From assembly GCA_001939145.1 (NCBI GenBank), contig LSRX01000317.1, positions 423,055 to 487,054 of the forward strand: a stretch of 64,000 nt of DNA, read 5' to 3'. This DNA is from Symbiodinium microadriaticum (Eukaryota > Sar > Dinophyceae > Suessiales > Symbiodiniaceae). The notes under the pieces are model-generated. The model saw only the letters and a program-made list of their open reading frames with translations. It did not search any database and had not been told where the DNA came from. Both the position numbers and the translations under genes were made by a program. Below, one piece after another: positions 1 through 12,839 of the stretch (position 1 is the first letter of the stretch; every line of letters begins with the position of its first letter).

Positions 1-364
1 TAGCAGTAGCAGTAGCAGTAGCAGTAGCAGTAGCAGTAGCAGTAGCAGTAGCAGTAGCAGTAGCAGTAGCAGTAGCAGTAGCAGTAGCACTAGCAGTAGC
101 AGTAGCACTAGCAGTAGCACTAGCACTAGAACTAGCACTAGCAGTACTGGTAGTAGTACTAGTAGTACTAGTAGTAGTAGTCGTCGTCGTCGAAGAAGGG
201 GTAGCAGCAGCAGCAGCAGTAGCGGTGGCAGTCGCAGTAGCAGCAGCAGCAGTAGCAGCAGTAGCAGCAGTAGTGGTAGAAGTAGAAGTAGAAGTAGTAG
301 TACTAGTAGTACTAGTAGTACTAGTAGTACTAGTAGTACTAGTAGTACTAGTAGTACTAGTAGC
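1..364. repeat. Trinucleotide array, TAG/CAG then (TAGTAGTAC)n
   Basis: (TAGCAG)n runs from the window edge to about 90 and drifts through TAG/CAC variants. CAG/TAG mixtures follow to about 290, then a period-9 TAGTAGTAC block at 291-363. The array is cut by the window start. The 141-aa frame across it is a repeat translation. Confidence 0.95.
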
Positions 365-1489
365 AGGCGAGAGGCGCCGATGCGGGCATTTAGAACTCAT
401 AGTTACCCGAAACGCCTGCCTTCAGAAAGCCCAGGTGCTGCAGCATAGCGGGCGTGGTCGGCGCAGTGGTATCCTGCAGGGTTTAGCCCGTGGCGCTCAG
501 CTTCGGATTTGCGGTAGGTTGCAAGGCTGTACAATTTCGGATGCGGGCTGCCATTTCGCAATTGCAGGCGAAGGCTTCCAGGCGACTGCGCCAGCCAGCT
601 TGAAACACAGTGGTAGCACGACTCCCGGTCCCGAAGATTTGACGAGATGATCTTTCTTTACTACTTCTGCTGAAGGCTCAGGGCAACGGCTTCCGCATGA
701 AGACTTGGAGCTCCAGATGGCAAGCATGTCCGATGAGGGGAACTTCCTAGAGGACAGTGCGTCTGTCAGGCAGACGGGATCTTCCCTTCTGCCATATTGC
801 TACAGATATTCACACTTCTTGATGTATTTAGCCTCCCTTTCTGCTGCATCGGTGTGTCTATCCATGATACTCTGAGCATTACTCTTTGCACTACCAATAC
901 TATGGCAATTAATTTGTGTAAACATGTTAAATATACAAAGGCTGAACTAAACCATGCCGGCATAGACAAAACGGTACCTATGCAGTCCCCTGCATCCCTG
1001 AGGTACGCTGTTGCAGGGGCACGATTTCGGGAGATGGAAGTTCAAAGGATGGCAGCGGGGAGGAGTCGCACCCCGAAATACGCACGGCGCTGTTACTACC
1101 AACTTGGGATATCCCAAACACCTTCCAACAGCAGGACTTCAAGTATCGAGGAGACCCAAAGAGCCGAATAGTATCGCCATGCCTTCGGCGACGTCGACAG
1201 GTTTGAAGGTCCCAAAGCGGGAGCACGGTCGAGACTCCAAAATACCCACGGCACAGCGCGATTCACTAAGTTCGGGAGCATGAATCTGGCATCCCTGGCG
1301 AACGGGCCCGTGCGGAACAGTGGCGATAACAATATTCTGGTTCCCTACGTGCGCCGAACCACAGCCTGTGCCGTGAAACCCGCAGTGGCCGCCGGATATG
1401 CGCGCTTGGCGTTCATGTACTGCCAACGTCACACTGCGTGTGGAATACTACCTGTTGTGAATGCATGAATGAACGGACAGATCGGTAGA
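365..1489. other. No gene recognised
   Basis: Complex, GC-balanced sequence with overlapping chance frames of at most 124 residues on both strands. Nothing matches a known family. Confidence 0.6.
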
Positions 1490-1740
1490 CGGGGAGATAT
1501 GCAAACAGATAGATCGAGAGATAGATAGATAGATAGATAGATAGAAAGAAAGATAGATAGAGAGATAGGCTGATTGATTCACTGATAGATGGATAGATAG
1601 GTAGATAGGTAGATAAGTATCAAAGTAGCTATGTACGTGGTAGGCAGGTAGCTAGATAGATCGATCGATAGATCGATGGTTAGGTAGATAAGTAGGCCGG
1701 CAGGTAGGCAGGCAGGTGACATAGGTACACAGATAGACAG
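1490..1740. repeat. Degenerate GATA/TAGG tetranucleotide array
   Basis: Runs of GATA, GATC, TAGG and GGCA units with point variation, followed by a short (GT)n at about 1757-1772. Confidence 0.85.
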
Positions 1741-1772
1741 GTCGCATGTGCATGTGCGTGCGTGTGTGTGTA

Positions 1773-3220
1773 TGTTTTACTGACCGAATCATGCTTATAT
1801 TACTGGTTGTTTACACTAGACACTGCAGCCAAATACACACACATGCACTAAGACGAGCCAGTCCTTGAGGTGGCCCAGGAGACCTGTCTTCTCAGCTTAT
1901 GCAGCAATGCATCGGAGGTTTAAGGGTGCCAGGAGGTTGATGTGACCTGCACCGGGTGCCGTCCACTTCTGTTCCACCAGAAGCATGGCGACGTCATCCT
2001 TGCAAGCCTTTTCAATTTTGCAGACACAGCATGCGTGGCCAAATCCTGCGAAGTTCTGTCGCTTACAGTACGCTCTGCAGGTTAAGATTGGCATGGTCAT
2101 GCAATCTGCATCACATCACCGCACCCGCGGTTCTAGAAAGGAAGGAAGGAGGAAAACAACACAAGAAGAACAGCACCGTGAAACTGAAGCACCTGAGTCC
2201 GCATGCAGTCTTGGATAAAGATTGCCGAAGCTGTACGGATCGGTGAAGGTGTCTGTGCCTATCCCCCTGGAGACACAAGTAAACACTCCAAGGATTCTAC
2301 GCATACCCGCTTCCTCCAATCGAATTTTCATGACCACGTTTTTCCAAGGAACCAACAACGAACACTAACAGCACTAAGTGGCACTACCTTCACTCATACT
2401 TCCGGTGCAAACTCTCCACCCGCCCTCCCCCCTTCGAAAAGAAGCAAGAAAACAACACGCCTTCCCATGGCTCCAGAACTGACGATATAGGCGTGTCTCC
2501 AGGCGACACCGTCTTGTCGAACAACTGGCAGCAGGTACTTGGGGCTGTCCTGAATCTTTTAGAGTGAAATGCTTTTCACTTTGGGCCACTGCGTGTTCTG
2601 CTGCCCGATTTGTGCGAACATTTTGGGCAAGAGCCCCACACCCTGCGCCTTAGCCCGAGCCCCCCATTTTGCGGGTGCCCCCAAACTAGTCGTGACAACC
2701 CTAATCCACAACCTCTGAAAGCCTCAGGACCAAACTCGCAAGCACTAAATGAGAGGCTATGCCCCAGGCCCCTAGGTCCGATCCCAGCAACGGGCTTGCT
2801 AGTCTGTATCTGACAGTCTTGAACAACGTGTAGGCAAATATGATATGTTGCACTGTTGCAACATATGATGGCACACCGACATACACAATAACTTAAAGCA
2901 TCACCCTCTGAGCGCCTCTGACCGTATCTTTGCCTGCCCAACCGATGGTTAGTCACCCAAAGTCTCACATCTCAACCCACTGCCCACAAAAAAGTAGACC
3001 TGCACAGCCAAACCTCACGCCTTAAGCATACACTCCTGATTGAACCGCAACTGCATGCCTCGAACGTGGTCACACCAAGGAAGATGCACATCGGGTTCCC
3101 GCTGTTTTTCTGCAAAGTCTTGATCCTCGGGACTGAGAACACAATAAGCACACACAGAGTATTAGTATTAAGATGTATTAACCATGTGCGCTGCACGCAA
3201 ACACCTGTTCATCTTCAACA

Positions 3221-3232
<12 letters not shown>
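1773..3232. other. No gene recognised
   Basis: Unique sequence with chance frames up to 130 residues. No splice-bounded block with recognisable protein was found. Confidence 0.6.

Positions 3233-3254
<22 letters not shown>
3233..3254. repeat. (CAT)n microsatellite
   Basis: Seven uninterrupted CAT units plus one base in non-coding sequence. Confidence 0.9.
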
Positions 3255-3257
<3 letters not shown>

Positions 3258-3484
3258 TTACACCGATGTGGTGCAAGGGTGGAGCACACTCACACGCCTT
3301 GTCTTAGAGCTCGAGACTCCTTACGACAGGCAAGAAATGCCCAAATATTCTGCAGTTGCGCAACGACATCTACGGGCCGTCATTGCTATTGCTAATCTAC
3401 TGCTACTACTCTAGCCCGTAAAGATAACTTGTGCTTCTCATTCTATTGCCACAAACACGGCCACAACTACTGCTTCTGTTTCTA

Positions 3485-3619
3485 CTACTCCACCACCACC
3501 ACCACCACCACCACCACCACTACTACTACTACCACCACCACTACTACCACCACTACTACCACTACTACCACTACTACCACTACTACACACTACTACCGCT
3601 ACTACCACTACTACCACTA

Positions 3620-3660
<41 letters not shown>

Positions 3661-3661
3661 N
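3485..3661. repeat. CAC/TAC trinucleotide array
   Basis: (CAC)n passes into TAC/CAC mixtures and then pure (TAC)n, ending at a single undetermined base (3661) directly before the hexanucleotide block. Confidence 0.95.
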
Positions 3662-4273
3662 CCACTGCCACTGCCACTGCCACTGCCACTGCCACTGCCA
3701 CTGCCACTGCCACTGCCACTGCCACTGCCACTGCCACTGCCACTGCCACTGCCACTGCCACTGCCACTGCCACTGCCACTGCCACTGCCACTGCCACTGC
3801 CACTGCCACTGCCACTGCCACTGCCACTGCCACTGCCACTGCCACTGCCACTGCCACTGCCACTGCCACTGCCACTGCCACTGCCACTGCCACTGCCACT
3901 GCCACTGCCACTGCCACTGCCACTGCCACTGCCACTGCCACTGCCACTGCCACTGCCACTGCCACTGCCACTGCCACTGCCACTGCCACTGCCACTGCCA
4001 CTGCCACTGCCACTGCCACTGCCACTGCCACTGCCACTGCCACTGCCACTGCCACTGCCACTGCCACTGCCACTGCCACTGCCACTGCCACTGCCACTGC
4101 CACTGCCACTGCCACTGCCACTGCCACTGCCACTGCCACTGCCACTGCCACTGCCACTGCCACTGCCACTGCCACTGCCACTGCCACTGCCACTGCCACT
4201 GCCACTGCCACTGCCACTGCCACTGCCACTGCCACTGCCACTGCCACTGCCACTGCCACTGCCACTGCCACTG
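3662..4273. repeat. Perfect (CCACTG)102 hexanucleotide array
   Basis: There are 612 bases of CCACTG without a single substitution, starting immediately after an N and followed by eleven CCACTA units. The ORFs of about 280-370 residues read across it (HCHC, PLPL, SGSG, AVAV) are translations of the repeat in different frames. Confidence 0.98.
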
Positions 4274-4339
4274 CCACTACCACTACCACTACCACTACCA
4301 CTACCACTACCACTACCACTACCACTACCACTACCACTA
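4274..4339. repeat. (CCACTA)11 array
   Basis: Eleven perfect CCACTA units directly continue the CCACTG array, differing from it by one base per unit. Confidence 0.97.
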
Positions 4340-4520
4340 CTACTCCTCCTCCTCCTCCTGCTGCTGCTGCTGGTGCTGGTGCTGGTGGTGCTGGCGCTGG
4401 CGCTGGTGCTGGGGCTGGTGGTGGTGGTGGTGGTCATGCTGGTGTAGCAGTAGGAGTACCACTACTACTACCACCACCACCACCACTACCACCACTACTA
4501 CTACCACCACCACCACTATC
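4340..4520. repeat. Mixed trinucleotide tail with strand switch
   Basis: CTC and CTG units change to GGT/GCT units at about 4370-4433 and return to TAC/CAC units from 4458. The GGT-rich core is complementary to the flanking CAC-rich blocks. Confidence 0.9.
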
Positions 4521-4599
4521 ACTGCATCACTATCATAACTGCCGCAATCATCAAGAATCAAAGTCAGAAGAGGAATCTTGCTAACAACGAGAATCACCA

Positions 4600-7500
4600 T
4601 AGTCGCAGCAGTCTAGCGTGGAAAACAAACAGAATTGGGAGGAGGTGTTCGCCAAACCCTGTTGGGCAAAACATCGCCACTATGTCTAGCAGTGTTTCAC
4701 GAACATGTTTAGGGGCACACATTTCCTCCTTGTCATGCTGACTCTCCGACGCGGATGCCAAGCCTACACCTCAAACACATGACCTTCTTTGCACACTACT
4801 CGTTATGCGGGCCAAGGGAAGTCAGAACAAGAATCCACCGGTGCTAGTCACCGCAAGAACGAACTGCCGCAAGAATGACCGCTGAGGCCGGTGCGACACA
4901 ATGTGTCGGCTAGGCTGATTCTTCCCCGCGTTCAGGTTCACCACAGACACCTGTCCGATGCTGACCTCGATCCACCTGGAAGGGGCTTGGGCTTTCGTGT
5001 CCATCTCTGATCGGCTCCCAGTCTGCATGAGCTATGTCTACCAACATACCAACATCTCTCACTCTGCGATGATCAGGGATGCACGCCCTTGATCTGCTTC
5101 TAGACGTGCTTGCAACCTGGTAACCTAACCCTGAGATCGATACCCCGAAGCGCGAAACCAAGAACAATGGTGTCTTGCAAATGGCCGTAATTTTCACGAC
5201 GCTGCGGAGTAGAACTTCTTACGATTGTGTCTAACTCCATGCCCCAGTCTATATGAGTTCTGACTTAGTTGGTCCTAAAGAATCAGAAAAGGATCGAGCA
5301 CTCATTGTATTACAATTCTGTCAGATGTACTTGTAAGGAAGGATGGCGCAGACACAAGCTGCTCAGCAAGGCAAAGCCAAAAACTTAGGAAGACACCTGG
5401 CTATCCGAAAAGCGCTGTGACCTTTGTTGATGACCTGGCAGGAGCAGGATCAATCGCAGTGCTTGCATGTCTGATTGAGAGGAATTGTGAAGATTCGGGG
5501 CTTTGGGCTTCTGGCACTTTAGGGCCCATCGGATATCGGGATTCACAGCTTTGGTTCGCGAGCTTCAGAAGCCTGAGTTTGGGGCTCGCAGTGCTGGAGA
5601 AGACTCCTCCCCACCCCCTAATCATCCTAATCTCAATCCCTGAATGTTAACACTCATACACCGTCATACACCATTCGCCTCGAGGATCGCGTTCTTGATG
5701 GCGGCGCACAGTACCGGTTGGCGAACTCGGGGTGCGACCACCCTTGCGATGGATTCGGGTCAAGGCACCCTCAGCAGATGAAGATGACTGGAGTACATCC
5801 GACACTTCCTGGACTATCCCTAGGTTCTGGCTCTGCCTGGCTTGACTCTTGAGTTCCTGCCCACGTTACTTCAGATATCGCTTCAACTCCGCCCTACGAA
5901 CAAACCGACAAGGCCGCCGTTCATCCGACGTTTCAAGCAAAAGGGCAGCTCCACACTTGTAAGACTCTACCAATCAGAGCATTATTGTTGATTGTAGCGG
6001 CATCACGAGCATCAGAACTGGAAGTCATGGGCCTATGTTGCCAACACCAGCACTGATAAGTCTAAACTGACAGGACAGTTGCCCAAGGGCTGTCGCAATC
6101 ATGTAACTATAGACTATAGTTGTATAGTCATATATACTGATACACAAAAAGAGCAAAGGAAATGCCAGCAATAGCAACACTCACAAGAAGAAGCACTGAT
6201 AAATCACAGATCCATACCAAGAACAGTGGCGGTTCCTTAACAATGTGCATACAGATCATCCATGCATGCAAACATGCATACTCACATAAGTTCTGTGATT
6301 CTTGCTTTCCCGCTAAGTTTAATTTTGATCTTGCTTTCTTTGCTTTCTTTACTTGCCGGGGGCCTCAGGATCTCCTCGTTCGCCTCCTCCGGCCTCTCCT
6401 CGTCCACCAAGGTCCCTTGCCATCAGCGCTTCTCTTTGTCAGGGCTGTGGCCGAGCAATCGTTACTTACACGGGTTTGCGTCTGAATTCGATGCTCCGCT
6501 TTCAGGAAAGTTCTTGAAGCTTGAGCTTCCTATGCCCCAAACCGTTGGGGTGCAAATGCCGCAGTAGTTCGCAGCTTCGGCGTGCTTTCGCGACCCCTCC
6601 AAGCCCATGCGGTGTCGTGGGGACCGTGCTCAAGTGGGACACGCTTCTTCCACTACCTGCGAGGTCCAACTTAGAAGCTTTCAGCCGCGACCCCACGCCA
6701 GGACAGAAGAAGGAAGGCGGCGAGGAGGTGCCTGGTTTGCACTTGGTATACCAGAATCCGCCCTGGGCGACAAGGAAGTAGACCTGGCGAGATGTGCTCA
6801 CAAAATCCTGGCACCGGCTCTTCAATCGAAGGAGTTTAACAAACTGCACCGGAAACATGTCTGCCCTGCCAGGCATGATGAGCAAAATCTTGCATTGCTC
6901 TGTCGGCCACCCGAAACAACCACGGTTGGGGCTGTGGCAACATGCTAAAGATGCACTTTCAAAATCTGTGGATTCTCCAGACTAATGCCACCTTCATTCT
7001 GAGCCTAGACCGTGCAACTAAGACATCACAAACGGGCTCTGAAGATGATGTCTTACCGGCAAAGAGACCCAACAGACTCCGCGGGCCTGAAAGGCCTGGA
7101 AGGTCACCTTTACCTCGCACAAGGACGTCTTTGTGTAGGTTTCTATAGTTTAGGGGAGTGGTGCTTCAGAAGCTTACGCCAAAGCAGGGCATTCGAGTAC
7201 ATTGTATAAAGCGGTAGAATCACCACTTTTCGGTGCCCGAAGTACTCATCAAGGTTTTGCAGCGTGGTGCCTGGGCACGAAAAGCTTCACGACACGGACC
7301 CATGCGTTCGTCAACTGTGGCATAGGACAATGTCCCAGCCGACTGTCACAAGTAGCAGCCGCTTCCTCTGGCGATAGAGAGCAGTGCCTCCGAAGGTAAA
7401 CCCTGCTTTTTGGACGGTATGACGGATCTACGTGGCATAAAGCATGCGCATGGAAACAGCTATACTAAACTCACTGTTTCAGCCGCCGAAATTCAACCTA

Positions 7501-9499
7501 AGTCGAAGCAACCGACTGAAAAGACGACAAGTCCCCAGGGATTTTGAAGACCCCGGGACCCCGCCTGCAATGTGTTCGGAAGCGGTCTAGGCTCCTTCAC
7601 GCCCTGGCACACGCTCATGGAGACAGGGAAGTGCGAATGACCTATGTCTCCGGGGTTTGAAGGTTTCTCCGGGGTTTGAAGGTTCTCCACAGAAATTCGT
7701 TTTCGGTGTTCACAGCAGGCCACGAAACGCAAATCGAAGCTCTCACTTTGGGTTCGGCCCTTGCCTTTCTGAGAGGTCTCCTGCTCATGTCTCAAAGCCC
7801 CCGAAGAATACAGGTTGTCTGTCTGGGGCTTATGACGATGAGCGTCGTGTAGAAGCCACACGCAAAAGATGAAAAAGATGACGCAACGAAAAATAATGGA
7901 TCTGGCAAGCACCCAGGCGACATCACAAATTCGCTGTGGTAAAAGGCCTTCAGAAACGAGGCGTCCTTGGGGACAGTCTTGGCAAGGAGCGTTCCACCTA
8001 GATACTAGAACCAATTTTCGTGTTGGAGAGGTTGAGGTCTCGGGTACTTAAATATTTCCCAAGCCCAGACAGAATGCACGCGCATCGGCCTTCGATGACT
8101 TGCCTTGGCAACTGAAGGGCTCTGGACGGCGCTACGTGGGGCCGACGACTGACTCAACAAAGGGCAGCAGATTACAAAAACTATGAGGTTTAGGGCTCAG
8201 GGGTTTTGAGGATAGGCTTTGGGGCTGAGTGTACAAGTCGCAGCGCTGAGGTCGAGACTCGTAGCTTCGTCGACCTCCACTGCTGCAACCTGAAAAGCCC
8301 TAGAGCTCAAGGCTTTCAGGAAGTCAAGGGTTGGGATCTTCGGAGAATTGCGAATTGATGGATTTCGTTCGGGGGTTTAGGTTTAGGCCACTGCTCTTCC
8401 ACGCAGGCCTTGGTGCTTCGATCGGGAGCGCAAGTCCTTCGAAGTTTAGGAGTTTAGGGTGTCTTGGAGTTGAAGCTGTCGACCTTCAATTCACATACTA
8501 TGTTGACGGAGCACTTCACCGGACTCACGCAGCTGTTGAAGCTCGGTTCGGGAAACTGGATGCGCTTCGCTCCAGCTGCACACTCGGGCTGTTGACGCCA
8601 ACCCTCGATCCGAAGACTCGAGAGGCCCATGTGCCCAAGTCTACCAGAGGCCTAAAACCAGGTGCACATTGGCCCCTGGGCTCTGGGACAACTTCGAAGG
8701 GGTTGCTTTTGCGAGGACTCACCTCTTTACGGTTTTAAGGCTTATTCGGGTGCCAGGACATACTTGCTTCTTTCTACGGGGTGCATATTCTGGGCTTGGC
8801 TGTGCCTAGATTGGCCTCATCATCGGAGCAACTTGTCTATCTGTGTGCATCCCCCTATGGGTGAAACCTCGTCTGCTATGTCTGAAAAGCGAAGCCATGT
8901 CGTGAAACCACGTCACAGTCCCTGAGCTCTTCTGACGATCGCTCGCGCGATTCAGGTGCTTTGGACTCCACCGGCTTCCGGTGCCGGCTCCACCTGGACG
9001 CTCACCTGAACAAGAAAATAACAACTGGGTCCGTGTGGTAACAAGTCCAGAGATGGGATGTTGAGGCAGGGTGTTAGAGTTAGAAGTTTCAAAAGGAGTA
9101 TGTTTTGGAAGCTCACTGATAACACACCACATACCATAGAAACCAAGGGAGCAAGTTGGGCTCAGGACAGTGATCCCGGCAGCAACCTAGCCAAAAAAAC
9201 TGGAGAAGAACTGTCCAGCTTGGATTCAACTGCCGTAAGTCGAAACTGTTGCAAAGAAGTCTACTCGTCATAGCAGCAACAAAACACCTTGCGACATCCT
9301 ACAAGCTAAAGTCTGCCACGATTCTCCTACACTGTCACACCATATCCTCAAGCCCCAACTGGCTTAAACCTGCGCAAACCCAGAGCCTAAGCAAACCCTG
9401 ATAAGCTCGTGTGACTGGCTGACAAGCTTCGAGCGAACCTTGTGAACCCAAAATCCCACACCCAAACCACAAAAGCACTTATGCACAGTCATGCTGACG
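4600..9499. other. No gene recognised; diffuse TTTAGGG-like words
   Basis: About 4.9 kb of unique sequence. Short motif-level hints exist, for example GMLVDIAH on the minus strand near 5,030, but nothing is supported by neighbours. Scattered GGGTTTAGG and GAGTTTAGGG words occur around 8.18-8.46 kb. Confidence 0.6.
7647..7684. repeat. 19-bp tandem duplication
   Basis: TCTCCGGGGTTTGAAGGTT occurs at 7647-7665 and again, with at most one changed base at its end, at 7666-7684. Confidence 0.8.
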
Positions 9500-9530
9500 C
9501 ACACACACACACACACAAACACACCCACCC
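9500..9530. repeat. (CA)n microsatellite
   Basis: Nine CA units from 9500, then interrupted ACAC and CCAC units. Confidence 0.9.
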
Positions 9531-10509
9531 CACGTCATGCGTAGACACCGATGCCTTGAGCAGATTCACACTGAAAAGGCCGTCTGTACTGTGAAGTGCC
9601 CTCGAGTCCTGGCCTGCTCATGGGCCTTCGGCGCTTGACCATCAAAGAGAGTCTGCAGCTCCTGTGAAAAATCACAGTGGGACCGGGCACACCACCTTCC
9701 ACTGCATGAGACTATTTGACATATAAAGCCTGCAGGTCCAGCATCCAGATCACCACCTACTCAACCTAGAGCATGGCTGCACTGCGCTTGCTCCTCGGGC
9801 GCCTTCTGCAGGTTGACATTGGCATAGTGCTCCTGTGTCGGCTCTGGTAGAGTTTCGGGCTTCTGCGTTTCGTCCAGGGCTGAATGCTGAAGAGGTCTCC
9901 GAATCCCGGAAGCCATGTCTTGAAGCACCTTGTCTGGTGCCAGCTACTTGGCAATACTCTGCGGATTGAGGGCTGCTGGGTGATGGCACTCGATTTCACG
10001 TGAGATTGACAGTCAAACCTACAATATTCAGCTACGAATACAAAATGCTATTGCCTGCATCTTCCCTAAGTTTAATCGCATAATCCCTACAACACATACG
10101 TTCCGCCTTGCAATCACACATCATCGTTCCTATCAGTGAAGCTATCATCTAGCAGGTATCAGCTCTGCTGCAATAGAGGCGACTTTCTATTGCTGGGACT
10201 GCTCTGTTCCTTTGCATATCAACTTCGCTGTTGATGACGATTTCCGGAGACCACCAGCTGATGGTCGAGGCCATTGCATATTAATGTTGTGGGGGTCATC
10301 ATCAGCATCCAACATCCGAAAAGAAAGCAACAAATCGCGGTTCTGCTTGTTCAGCGGAACTGATTTTCTAAGTATCTCTATTGCTATCTGTTCCCTCTGC
10401 TTCCAGCACCCTTGCACCCTTGCTGCACGCAGGACTAGGCTTGTTCCACAGGCGCAAAACAAATCCCTAATGTTTGAGCACGCACGCAATCCACAGTCCC
10501 TCTTCATGG

Positions 10510-10592
10510 ATCCCTCCCTCCCTTCCTGCACTCAGTCTATCGCTCTCTCTCTCTCTCTCCCTCCCTCCCTCTCTCTTTTTCTCTCCTTCTCG
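10510..10592. repeat. Pyrimidine tract, (CT)n and (CCCT)n
   Basis: CCCT units, then (CT)n at about 10543-10559, then CCCT/CTCT mixtures. All pyrimidine on the plus strand. Confidence 0.85.
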
Positions 10593-11206
10593 CTCCCTAA
10601 GCGCATCACTCCTCGTGGAGTTCATGGGCCCAGCCGTCCTTCGCTCCATCGTGCTCCTTTGCTTCGATTGCAGGACGCGCAGTTTCGGGAGCAGGGTTGA
10701 ATTCTGGACCTCTGGGGCTCACCTATGTCGGCAGATTTCCCATTTGAGGCCTCATGCTCGTTCGGGATGGAAGATCTGGAAACTCGGACTATCAAAAGCA
10801 AAAACACAATAATTATGATGTGGATCATTGCTCATATTAGGCAATCATATAGCTAGTTGTTTATTAACTGTAACTGCTTCAGCTTTTCGTTAAGATTTAG
10901 GAAGCTTCTGCCAGATGTACCGGCGTCCGCCATCGGATGGCGTGCAAACACACGCAGGCAGACATGCAAACATACCTACATACGCTGACATACATACAGA
11001 CAGACTGGGTTGAGACAGCTTAGTTCCCAAACAACCAACCAATAAACATAACACAGCAACATGCACATCCTAGCAGGATCCCCATGCCAAGGCACGTACT
11101 CCAAGATTGCACGAGCCCCGGCCAAGAACTCCCCAGCCCACCTGACGCATCGGGTTGGAAGGCTCAAGCAGCCCTCTTCAAGCTCTAACTATGCAAGCCG
11201 AAATCT

Positions 11207-11389
11207 CCTCCTCCTCCTCCTCCTCCTCCTCCTCGTGCTGCTGCTGATTCCTCGAAGGCCAACGCTTCTACTGCCGCTCCCGCTCCTGCTCCTGAGCTAC
11301 TGAGCTACTCCTGCTACCAGCTACCACCACCACCACTACCACCACCACCATACCATCACCGCCGCCACGGCCACGGCTCTTGCGACCGC

Positions 11390-11428
<39 letters not shown>
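11207..11428. repeat. CTC, CCA and TGC trinucleotide blocks
   Basis: (CTC)n at about 11208-11234, (CCA/CTA) at 11320-11351 and (TGC)n at about 11393-11428, with degenerate trinucleotides between them. Confidence 0.88.
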
Positions 11429-11578
11429 AGAAAATAGCTGAATGTGGCCAGCCCACATTTGCAGCGCAAAGCCAGTCGAGTCGGCGCCAAATGGATTCCA
11501 CAGCCGCGCCGCTACCTTTTCTTGGGCATCTTGCCGCAGGAAGTCTAAAGTCCAGAAGGTTTGAGGCATGATGATCGA

Positions 11579-11703
11579 AGGGGAGGGGAGGGGGAGGGGA
11601 GGGAATTTCACGGTCAACAAGCGCCGTCTACTGCTTACTACCCCACCCACACAATAGCTAGCGATGCCTGGTAGACGGNGGGGGAGGGGAGGGGAGGGGA
11701 GGG
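11579..11703. repeat. Paired GGGGA arrays around a 75-bp spacer
   Basis: GGGGA units at 11579-11603 and again at 11677-11703, the second containing one N at 11679. Each tract has at least four G runs and could form a G-quadruplex. Confidence 0.85.
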
Positions 11704-12076
11704 CGTTCACGCTGTAGGTTTTGAAAACGCACTTCATGGCTTCAGGGCTTTGAGATTTCTTGCAATTGGGGTTCAGAGATTGGGTACGATGTGTTGCATA
11801 AGTCAGCGAAGGTGTTTAAACCTGCCAGGTCGAGGAAGGCCTCAGTCCTGTCTTCATCTGCTCTCATGTTCTGAGGACTAGCAGTGACATCAACCGCATG
11901 ACGATCCTATCGCACCGTCCTATCTTCAAATGGTTCATGTAGCACTATGAACCTGAGTATGAAGATGCCTTTGAGTCCGCATGCTTGAGTACGCTTATTA
12001 TGAACGTGGCAATTGCGACAGTGACAAGAGCGACAGGGACGATGTCCGAAACTTCCACGAAGATGGATGATGCTGT

Positions 12077-12113
12077 TGTTGATGATGATGATGATGAAGA
12101 TGATGATGAAGCC

Positions 12114-12157
<44 letters not shown>

Positions 12158-12221
12158 TGTTGTTGCTGTAGAAGTAACAATAGCAGTAGCAGCAGTAGCA
12201 GTAGCAGCAGTAGTAGTGGTA

Positions 12222-12258
<37 letters not shown>

Positions 12259-12310
12259 GAGGAGGAGGAGCAGCAGCAGCATCAGTACTGGTACTAGTAC
12301 AGCACCACCA
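12077..12310. repeat. GAT, CAG and TAG trinucleotide array
   Basis: (GAT)n passes into (CAG)n at about 12115-12152, then CAG/TAG mixtures, (TAG)n at 12228-12257 and GGA/CAG. ORFs of up to 198 residues here are repeat-derived. Confidence 0.93.
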
Positions 12311-12797
12311 GTAGCTCAGTAGCGGAACAAGCAGTGGCAGCAGCAGAAGCCGAAGCCCAAAGCCCATACCCTTCTTTGAACCAAGCCTCAACTGCCAATC
12401 TGAAGCTGCAGCGGCCCATATTACACAACTCCTTCCGTGGAAAGATGTTGTAAGGCTGGGAACCTCCGACTTTCGAGAGTCGAAGTGTCTAGGGCTCATG
12501 AGCTCTGAGCCATCTAATCGCAAGTTGCCAGCAAGCTGCATCCATCATCCCGAGCAGGATAACGCACATGAGCGCGAACATGCCTGCTGGACATCTACAT
12601 GAAAAAGGCAAAGTATTTGTGTGTATGCTTCGAGCATAGCATACTAGTTATGTCCTAGCTTGCATCCAGTACGGAAGATTCAACTACTAGTTAATACTTC
12701 TAGTTATACTTTGCCGTTAAATTAGTGCGTCTTGTTAACCAAAAGGTTATCAACTGGTTACTTAGTCAACGAACCACTCACTCACTCAATCAATTAA

Positions 12798-12836
12798 CCT
12801 ATCTATCTATCTACTAATCTATCTATCTATCGATCA
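12798..12836. repeat. (CTAT)n microsatellite
   Basis: CTAT units with one interruption (CTACTAAT). Confidence 0.85.
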
Positions 12837-12839
12837 ATC

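Noticed and set aside
3429..4538. Frames of 284-369 residues across the hexanucleotide array
   Set aside because: Pure translations of CCACTG/CCACTA units in different frames and strands.
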